DNA of 9,286 bases, from assembly GCA_038254525.1 (NCBI GenBank), contig JBBSGC010000080.1:1-9286 (forward strand). The letters are read 5' to 3'. Source of the DNA: JBBSGC01 sp038254525 (GTDB lineage Bacteria > Actinomycetota > Actinomycetes > Propionibacteriales > Nocardioidaceae). Position 1 is the stretch's first letter, and every line of letters begins with the position of its first letter. This document shows positions 1 through 4,845 of this stretch, piece after piece. The notes below the pieces were generated by a model. The model was not told where the DNA came from. It worked only from the letters and a program-made list of their open reading frames with translations, and searched no databases. A program made the translations under genes and the position numbers.

Positions 1-119
1 AGCGCGTCTCGGTCGAGCGGCTCGAGCCGGGCCCCGCCGGCGACCAGTCGTTCCCCGACGAACCCAGGGTCGTCGTCTCCGACGTCACCCACCACGAGCA
101 CCCGCATGGCGGTCATCAT
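1..119 (-). CDS. Probable class I glutamine amidotransferase-like protein, N-terminal fragment
   Basis: Partial gene running off the left edge of the window. Reading leftward from the ATG at 107 gives MRVLVVGDVGDDDPGFVGER, followed by a stretch rich in Ala, Gly, Leu and Asp. This resembles the first beta strand and following helix of class I glutamine amidotransferase (GMP-synthase-like) proteins, which often begin MRVLVV and continue with an acidic loop and a PGF/GERL-type segment. In-frame ATGs also lie at 116 and 119. I could not choose between the three, because no clear Shine-Dalgarno sequence precedes any of them; 119 is used as the outer limit. The catalytic Cys-His-Glu triad would lie outside the window, so function is inferred only from the N-terminus. 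The gene is divergent from mprA, with about 130-145 bp between starts. A generic Rossmann-like or flavodoxin-like N-terminus is the main alternative. Confidence 0.45.
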   Translation of the reverse strand, partial: MMTAMRVLVVGDVGDDDPGFVGERLVAGGARLEPLDRDA

Positions 120-211
120 TCCAGGCGCCGGTGGGGACGATCACGCCACTCCCGCTCGGTCACTGGGGCGGGGACACCGGGGGGCGCTTCCGCGGCTCGG
201 GGATCCACCGA

Positions 212-230
212 TGCTTCAGCCGAGTCTCAG
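212..230 (+). promoter_or_regulatory. Putative MprA box upstream of mprA
   Basis: Two 8-nt half-sites, TGCTTCAG (212-219) and AGTCTCAG (223-230), are separated by 3 nt, so TCAG recurs with an 11-bp period, about one helical turn. This 8-3-8 direct repeat suits a tandem-binding OmpR/PhoB-family dimer. As I recall, it also agrees with the 19-bp two-subunit MprA box described for Mycobacterium tuberculosis. The box ends 22 nt before the mprA ATG, the same distance as the better-conserved copy before pepD. It probably mediates autoregulation. Confidence 0.65.
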
Positions 231-240
231 TCGGCAGTGG

Positions 241-246
241 CAGGCT
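241..246 (+). promoter_or_regulatory. Candidate -10 element of a leaderless mprA promoter
   Basis: The hexamer CAGGCT has the A at position 2 and T at position 6 that matter most in actinobacterial -10 elements. It begins 12 nt before the mprA ATG, so transcription would start at or next to the A of the start codon. A hexamer of the same class lies at exactly the same distance before pepD. No convincing Shine-Dalgarno sequence precedes mprA, which fits a leaderless mRNA. The hexamer alone is weak; the call rests on the matching geometry. Confidence 0.4.
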
Positions 247-252
247 GGGCCC

Positions 253-936
253 ATGCGCATCCTGGTGGTCGACGACGACCGAGCCGTACGCGACTCGTTG
301 CGCCGGTCTCTGGAGTTCAACGGCTACACCGTCGACGTCGCCGCCGACGGCGCAGAAGCGCTCGCCCGGGTCCCGCTGATCGGCCCGGACGCCATTGTCA
401 TGGACGTCATGATGCCCCGGCTCGACGGCCTCGAGGCCACCCGAGCCCTGCGTACGGCTGGCAACGACGTGCCGATCCTCGTGCTCACCGCCCGCGACAT
501 GGTGCACGAGCGGGTCGACGGGCTCGACGCCGGCGCCGATGACTACCTCACCAAGCCCTTCGCGCTCGAGGAGCTGCTGGCCCGGTTGCGGGCGTTGCTG
601 CGTCGGGCCGTTCGGCACGACGACGAGCAGACTCCGCTCAGCTTCGCCGACCTCAGCCTCGACGTGGCGACCCGCGAGGTGCGCCGGGGAGACCGCTCGC
701 TTTCGTTGACGCGCACCGAGTTCACGCTGCTCGAGCTGTTCATCCGACGACCGCGTCGGGTGCTGGAGCGCTCGTTCATCCTCGAGGAGGTCTGGGGATT
801 CGACTTCCCGACCACCGCGAACTCCCTCGAGGTCTACGTCGGCTACGTGCGACGCAAGCTGGAGGCGGGGGGCGAGCCGCGACTTCTGCACACGGTGCGC
901 GGAGTCGGTTACGTGCTTCGAGAGACCCCGCCGTGA
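253..936 (+). CDS. mprA: Response regulator MprA (OmpR/PhoB family)
   Basis: DNA-binding response regulator of 227 aa. The receiver domain (about residues 1-118) has the acidic pocket D7-D8, phosphoacceptor D51 in VMDVMMPRLDG, T79 and K101 in LTKPF. The C-terminal winged helix (about 127-225) ends in the HTVRGVGYVLRETPP signature. The whole protein reads like mycobacterial MprA, including the ILEEVWGFDFPT and LEVYVGYVRRK segments. Phosphorylated by MprB, it should activate envelope-stress genes. The ATG at 253 is chosen because MRILVVDDD starts the receiver fold exactly there. The reading frame stays open back to an ATG at 106, but that extension is low-complexity, non-homologous and runs into the divergent gene. 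It overlaps mprB by 4 nt (GTGA). A probable MprA box lies just upstream, suggesting positive autoregulation. Confidence 0.93.
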   Translation: MRILVVDDDRAVRDSLRRSLEFNGYTVDVAADGAEALARVPLIGPDAIVMDVMMPRLDGLEATRALRTAGNDVPILVLTARDMVHERVDGLDAGADDYLTKPFALEELLARLRALLRRAVRHDDEQTPLSFADLSLDVATREVRRGDRSLSLTRTEFTLLELFIRRPRRVLERSFILEEVWGFDFPTTANSLEVYVGYVRRKLEAGGEPRLLHTVRGVGYVLRETPP

Positions 937-2387
937 GCCTGCGGGAACGCCTGTCGGCGCGGGTGTCCCTGGCCGCCCGGATCACGGTGCTCACCACGAT
1001 GGCGGTCGGCGCGACCATCGCCGTCATCAGCATCGTGGTCTTCTTCCTCGTCCGCATGCAGCTCATCCACGACCTCGACGACGGTCTGCTGCAGCGCGCG
1101 CACGCGGCCGCCAAGACCGACGTCGTCGTGCCAGCGACGATCGAGGGCTACCCGCCCGGCTATCTGGCGGCGGCGGACATCAAGATCGCGGTGATCACCC
1201 ACGGCCACGCGGTAGCGACCAAGGCCGACACCGATGTCGCCGCCTACACCGGCCCTGCCGAGCTGGCCGTGGCCAACGGCGACGTGCAGCAGTCGCTGCG
1301 AACTGTGAGCATCGAGGGCGTCGACTACCGGGTAGTTGCGGTGCCCGCCGGTCGGCGAACCGCCCTGGTGCTGGCCCTGTCGCTGGCCTCCGCCGATGCA
1401 ACCCTTGACCGGTTGGGACTCGTGCTCTGGGTGATCGGTCTGTCCGGGGTGCTGATCGCTGGCGTGGCGGGTTGGGGGGTGGCCACCAACAGCCTGCGCC
1501 CCGTGCGGCGGCTCACCGATGCGGCCGAGCGGGTGGCGCGCACCGAGGAGCTGCGGCCGATCGCGGTCACCGGAGACGACGAGCTGGCTCGGCTGACCAT
1601 CTCGTTCAACGCCATGCTCGCCGCACTCGAAGGCTCACTGCAGCGCCAGCGTCAGCTGGTTGCCGACGCGGGTCACGAGCTGCGTACGCCGCTGACCAGC
1701 CTGCGAACCAACGTCGAGCTGCTCACGCAGGCCGACACCCAGGGCGGGCTCTCCGCGAAGGCGCGCGGTGAGCTGCTCGGCGACATCCGCGCCCAGGTGG
1801 AGGAGCTGTCCACGCTCGTCGGTGACCTGGTGGAGCTCGCACGTGACGAGCCCCTGGTTCGTGGTCCCGAACCGGTCGACCTCGCCGAGTCGGTGGCCAC
1901 GAGCGTACGACGCGTGCAGCTGCGCGCGCCCGGCATCGCCTTCGACGTCCGTACCGAGCCATGGCTGGTCACCGGCGACGCCCAGCTCCTCGAGCGTGCT
2001 GTGACCAACCTGCTCGACAACGCCGCCAAGTGGAGCCCGCCCCTGGGCACCGTGGGAGTGGAGCTCCGCAACGGGGTGCTCAGCGTCGCCGACTCCGGAC
2101 CGGGAATCAACGAAGAGGACCTTCCGCATGTCTTTGAGCGGTTCTACCGCTCGAGCGAGGCACGCACCCTGCCCGGGTCCGGACTGGGGCTGGCCATCGT
2201 CGAGCAGACCGCCCGACGCCACGGCGGACACATCACCGCCGGGCGCGCCTCCTCCGGCGGAGCGTTGTTCCAGCTCTGGGTGCCGGGCCGCCGGCCGACT
2301 GACGCTCGCGCTTACGACGGCCCCAGCCGGTTGGCCGCGCCCGGGGGCCCGGGCGGGCCGGGGGCCTCCGAGGTGCTCACCCGCTGA
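933..2387 (+). CDS. mprB: Sensor histidine kinase MprB
   Basis: Membrane histidine kinase of 484 aa, partner of MprA. The visible order is: a first transmembrane helix (about residues 17-40), an extracytoplasmic sensing domain (about 41-160), a second transmembrane helix (about 161-183) and a HAMP linker (about 184-236). The HisKA domain carries phosphoacceptor H248 in DAGHELRTPLTSL, and the ATPase domain has the N box NLLDNAAKWSPP (N363), G1 box DSGPG (387-391), F box FERFYR (401-406) and G2 box GSGLGLAIV (415-423). All catalytic motifs are intact. It starts with GTG inside the mprA stop (GTGA, 4-nt overlap), so translation is probably coupled and the pair forms one operon. In mycobacteria MprB responds to envelope stress such as detergents, and that role is inferred here. 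Odd point: about 30 residues follow the kinase fold and end in a Gly/Pro/Ala-rich tail that is not a known functional motif. Confidence 0.92.
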   Translation: MSLRERLSARVSLAARITVLTTMAVGATIAVISIVVFFLVRMQLIHDLDDGLLQRAHAAAKTDVVVPATIEGYPPGYLAAADIKIAVITHGHAVATKADTDVAAYTGPAELAVANGDVQQSLRTVSIEGVDYRVVAVPAGRRTALVLALSLASADATLDRLGLVLWVIGLSGVLIAGVAGWGVATNSLRPVRRLTDAAERVARTEELRPIAVTGDDELARLTISFNAMLAALEGSLQRQRQLVADAGHELRTPLTSLRTNVELLTQADTQGGLSAKARGELLGDIRAQVEELSTLVGDLVELARDEPLVRGPEPVDLAESVATSVRRVQLRAPGIAFDVRTEPWLVTGDAQLLERAVTNLLDNAAKWSPPLGTVGVELRNGVLSVADSGPGINEEDLPHVFERFYRSSEARTLPGSGLGLAIVEQTARRHGGHITAGRASSGGALFQLWVPGRRPTDARAYDGPSRLAAPGGPGGPGASEVLTR

Positions 2388-2440
2388 CGCCGCAGATCGG
2401 TGCTGGACCTGGCCCAGCCGAGCGGTGACCGTCAACTCTT

Positions 2441-2450
2441 GGACCGGTCC
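2441..2450. repeat. Perfect 10-bp palindrome upstream of pepD
   Basis: GGACCGGTCC is fully self-complementary and ends 6 bp before the MprA box in the 110-bp gap between mprB and pepD. It could be an extra operator or a chance palindrome in GC-rich DNA. No copy lies at the corresponding place before mprA, so it is not part of the shared layout. Confidence 0.3.
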
Positions 2451-2456
2451 CAGAAA

Positions 2457-2475
2457 CGTCTCAGTGGCGTCTCAG
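2457..2475 (+). promoter_or_regulatory. Putative MprA box upstream of pepD
   Basis: A perfect direct repeat of CGTCTCAG at 2457-2464 and 2468-2475, with 3 nt between and an 11-bp period. It ends 22 nt before the pepD ATG. With a -10 hexamer at 2486-2491, a -35 element would fall at about 2463-2468, inside the box, as expected for an activator that replaces or overlaps the -35. This gives pepD its own MprA-responsive promoter within the mprAB-pepD cluster. Confidence 0.75.
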
Positions 2476-2485
2476 CCGACAGCGT

Positions 2486-2491
2486 CATTGT
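2486..2491 (+). promoter_or_regulatory. Candidate -10 element of a leaderless pepD promoter
   Basis: CATTGT lies 12 nt before the pepD ATG, followed by 6 nt and then the start codon, so the transcript would begin at or next to the ATG. It sits in the most AT-rich spot of the intergenic region. There is no Shine-Dalgarno sequence between it and the ATG. Position and phase relative to the MprA box match the mprA promoter exactly. Confidence 0.5.
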
Positions 2492-2497
2492 GGTCGC

Positions 2498-3814
2498 ATG
2501 ACGACCCCGCAGGACGATCCCGGCTTCACGCACCGCTACGGGCCGCAGGAGGCCGCGGGCCAGCACGAGCCCACCCAGGTCTTCGCCGCCTCGGGCCCCC
2601 CGCCCGGCGTCTACGGGGCGCCCTACGGGGCGCCATACGGCGGCGGATATGGCGGAGGACAACCACCGATAGGCCCGACCGGGTCACCTTCGGGGTCGAG
2701 GCGACGCCGCGGGGGCATGATCGTTGCGGCCGCCCTGCTCGCCGGCGCGCTGGCCGGTGTCGGCGGGGCCGCCGGCTACGAGGCGCTCGACGGCCCGAGC
2801 ACCAGCACCACCGCGTCGTCCGCGGTGACCAGCTCACTCGACACCCGACCAGCCGCTTCCACCACCACGACCGGGTCCGTGGAGTCGGTGGCCAACAAGC
2901 TGCTGCCGTCGGTCGTGCAGATCAACGTCGCCGGCCAGCAGGGAGCCGGCAACGGCACCGGCATAGTCCTCAGCAAAGACGGCTTGATCCTCACGAACAA
3001 CCACGTCGTCGAGCTGGCGGCCAGCGGCGGTTCGATCACCGTCCTGCTCAACGACGGGAGCGTCACCAAGGCATCGATCGTCGGCCGCGACCCCCTCACC
3101 GACATCGCGGTGATCAAGGCCGCAGGCGTGTCGAACTTGACCCCGGCCTCGCTCGGGTCCTCCTCCAACCTGGCCGTTGGCCAGCAGGTGGTGGCGATCG
3201 GGTCACCGTTCGGCCTCGAGAGCACCGTCACCACCGGGATCGTCAGTGCGTTGAACCGCCCGGTCACGACCGGCAGCGACACCGGTTCCACGTCGACGGT
3301 GTTTCCGGGCATCCAGACCGACGCCGCGATCAACCCCGGCAACTCCGGAGGCCCGCTGGTCGACATGGCCGGCAACGTGATCGGGATCAACTCCGCGATC
3401 CAGACCGACACCAGCAGCATGACCGGCTCCCAGGGCGGGTCGATCGGCCTCGGCTTCGCGATCCCGATCGACCTCGCGCGCGCCATCGCCAACCAGCTGG
3501 CACACGGCCAGACCCCGACCCACGCCAAGATCGGGGTGTCGGTCAGCGACGACGTCCAGTCCGATCACATCACCACCACCGGCGCCGTGGTGAGGCAGGT
3601 CACCGCGGGCAGCGCTGGACAGCAGGCCGGGCTGCGTGTCGGCGACGTGATCACCGGCGTCGACCACCAGGCGGTCACCAGCTCCGACGGCCTGGTCGCG
3701 CTCATCCGCAGCCACCGCCCTGGCGACACGGTCATGCTCACCTACGAGCGGAACGGCAGCCCACACACCACCGACGTCACGCTGGACAGCGACGGAGGTT
3801 CACTGACGCCGTGA
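2498..3814 (+). CDS. pepD: HtrA-type membrane-anchored serine protease PepD (S1C family, PDZ domain)
   Basis: Serine protease/chaperone of 438 aa that should degrade or refold damaged proteins outside the membrane. A cytoplasmic low-complexity Gly/Pro/Tyr region (about 1-66) and a basic SRRRRGG stop are followed by one transmembrane helix (about 73-95) and a Ser/Thr-rich linker (about 99-127). The trypsin-like domain (about 128-335) has an intact triad: H169 in TNNHV, D202 in DPLTDIAV and S283 in GNSGGP. One PDZ domain follows (about 344-430). Length and layout match mycobacterial PepD (HtrA2), which belongs to the MprA regulon and interacts with MprB, so the position behind mprAB fits. ATG 2498 is chosen because the protein opens with the usual MTTPQDDP-like tail and the MprA box geometry points to it. 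A strong hairpin follows 28 nt after the stop. The longer frame covering 2128-3825 is an Arg/Pro-rich shadow. Confidence 0.92.
   Translation: MTTPQDDPGFTHRYGPQEAAGQHEPTQVFAASGPPPGVYGAPYGAPYGGGYGGGQPPIGPTGSPSGSRRRRGGMIVAAALLAGALAGVGGAAGYEALDGPSTSTTASSAVTSSLDTRPAASTTTTGSVESVANKLLPSVVQINVAGQQGAGNGTGIVLSKDGLILTNNHVVELAASGGSITVLLNDGSVTKASIVGRDPLTDIAVIKAAGVSNLTPASLGSSSNLAVGQQVVAIGSPFGLESTVTTGIVSALNRPVTTGSDTGSTSTVFPGIQTDAAINPGNSGGPLVDMAGNVIGINSAIQTDTSSMTGSQGGSIGLGFAIPIDLARAIANQLAHGQTPTHAKIGVSVSDDVQSDHITTTGAVVRQVTAGSAGQQAGLRVGDVITGVDHQAVTSSDGLVALIRSHRPGDTVMLTYERNGSPHTTDVTLDSDGGSLTP
2611..2642 (+). repeat. 12-bp tandem repeat coding YG-x-x units in PepD
   Basis: CTACGGGGCGCC occurs twice head to tail (2611-2622 and 2623-2634) and is followed by a diverged partial copy. 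It encodes part of four consecutive tetrapeptides, YGAP, YGAP, YGGG and YGGG (residues 39-54), in the cytoplasmic tail before the membrane helix. The identical copies suggest recent duplication by slippage, so copy number may vary between strains. Confidence 0.7.
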
Positions 3815-3841
3815 CCACCCGGTAGCACCCCGACCGCATGA

Positions 3842-3900
3842 CTCCTTCCCCAAGGAGGCAGGGCGCGGGCCCTCGACGGACCACGAGGCCCGCGCCCTGC
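3842..3900. terminator. Double-hairpin, probably bidirectional terminator
   Basis: A small hairpin, CTCCTT-CCCC-AAGGAG (3842-3857), abuts a long one. In the long hairpin GCAGGGCGCGGGCC (3858-3871) pairs perfectly with GGCCCGCGCCCTGC (3887-3900). After a bulged C at 3872, TCG (3873-3875) pairs with CGA (3884-3886), closing an 8-nt loop. No U-tract follows on either strand, as is common in high-GC actinobacteria. It lies between the convergent ends of pepD (stop 3814) and the acetyltransferase (stop 3916), so it can serve both directions. Confidence 0.85.
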
Positions 3901-3915
3901 TGCGTCGGGGAACAG

Positions 3916-4845
3916 TCAGGTCAGCGCGACGATGACCTCCCCGCCAACATCGTGCCGGCCCGCAGCGAGTGCGGATCGGTAAGCCGCTGTGTTGTCGACG
4001 TGAATGGTGCCGAGCAGGTCCCGGTCGTCCGGAGCGGCGAGCTGCCGGGCAAGCAGTGTGCTGAGGTGCTTGCCGTAGCCCCGGCCGCGCCCGGCTGGAT
4101 CGAGGAGCAGCTCGACCACGACCATCCCGCGAAGACCATGCTGTACGCCCGGCTCAGCGGCAAGTAAGCCGGCCCACCGGCCGTCCACGTGCACGGCGAA
4201 AAGCGTCTTGGCGTCCAGCAGCGAGCCGAGGTCCTCACGGGTCTCGACGCGGGTCCGCTCCGCGTGCGCCGGCTCGCGAGCCACCTGGTCTCGGTGGATC
4301 GCCACGTAGTCGTCGTAGAAGTCGAGGTTCGACGCTACCCGCGCCGACAGCTCGGGCGGCAGGGGGTTGCGTCGAAGATCGCCCAGGCTGCCCGTCACGT
4401 TGCGGTGGTCGGAGCCGGTCGTGGGCCAGCTGCCCGCCGGTTGACAGCTCCACAGCCGCAGGTATCCCGGTCCGAACGCGGCGAAGGCCTCCCCCGCCGC
4501 CCTGCGCAGGTAGGGAAGATCAGCGAGGGTGATCAGCCGGCTCGCGGCGTCGACGGCCACGAACGGCCGCCGCGGGTCCAGACCCCGGTAGCGCGGCCCG
4601 GCCAGTACCTCCAGATCCTCGGTCACCGGCAGCCATCGGTTGAGGAAAGCGTCGGCGGGCTGACCGCTCTGCGGTTGGGCAGCCGCGAAGCCGCGGGCGA
4701 AGTCCAGGTCATTGGCCGCCGTGGTCACCGCCCATTCGAGCTCCTCGCGCAGCGCCTCGAACCGCTCAGCCGGCGGAATCCGTGCCCGCACCGACGGGTG
4801 CAGGCCCGCGTCCGCGACCCGGACCAGCTCGTCGAGTGTTCGCAT
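3916..4845 (-). CDS. GNAT family N-acetyltransferase with N-terminal extension
   Basis: Protein of 309 aa. The C-terminal part (about residues 205-309) is a GNAT acetyltransferase fold. The strand VVVELLLDP is followed by the acetyl-CoA pyrophosphate loop R253-GRGYG-258, a helix (KHLSTLLARQL), and the later strand-turn-helix GTIHVDNTAAYRSALAAGR with N285. The first 200 residues are mostly helical and unfamiliar to me; they may be a degenerate second GNAT domain or a substrate-binding part. The substrate is unknown. ATG 4845 is chosen because it overlaps the stop of the upstream PhzE-like gene (TGATG, one shared base), a classic coupling arrangement, and because the frame upstream of it is Arg-rich shadow of that gene. 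The coupling suggests its substrate is related to the aminated chorismate product, but an unrelated function is possible. A hairpin terminator follows 15 nt after the stop. Confidence 0.85.
   Translation of the reverse strand: MRTLDELVRVADAGLHPSVRARIPPAERFEALREELEWAVTTAANDLDFARGFAAAQPQSGQPADAFLNRWLPVTEDLEVLAGPRYRGLDPRRPFVAVDAASRLITLADLPYLRRAAGEAFAAFGPGYLRLWSCQPAGSWPTTGSDHRNVTGSLGDLRRNPLPPELSARVASNLDFYDDYVAIHRDQVAREPAHAERTRVETREDLGSLLDAKTLFAVHVDGRWAGLLAAEPGVQHGLRGMVVVELLLDPAGRGRGYGKHLSTLLARQLAAPDDRDLLGTIHVDNTAAYRSALAAGRHDVGGEVIVALT

Noticed and set aside
106..252. Possible 49-residue N-terminal extension of MprA from an ATG at 106
   Set aside because: The receiver domain starts exactly at MRILVVDDD (253); the extension is low-complexity, overlaps the divergent gene start and would put the MprA box inside the coding region.
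636..656. Two CTCAG motifs inside mprA as an extra MprA box
   Set aside because: The spacing is 15 bp, not 11, so the half-sites would be on different helix faces; the site lies in coding sequence.
2341..2368. GC-rich self-complementary stretch at the end of mprB as a regulatory hairpin
   Set aside because: It is explained by Gly/Pro codons of the MprB tail, and runs of G and C pair easily by chance.
2402..2418. Small inverted repeat GCTGG/CCAGC after mprB as a terminator
   Set aside because: A 5-bp stem with a 7-nt loop and no U-tract is too weak to call in GC-rich DNA.
2128..3825. Long open frame (565 codons) overlapping the mprB end and all of pepD
   Set aside because: The translation is dominated by Arg, Pro and His without a recognisable domain, while MprB and PepD in the other frames have complete motifs. 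It is a high-GC shadow.
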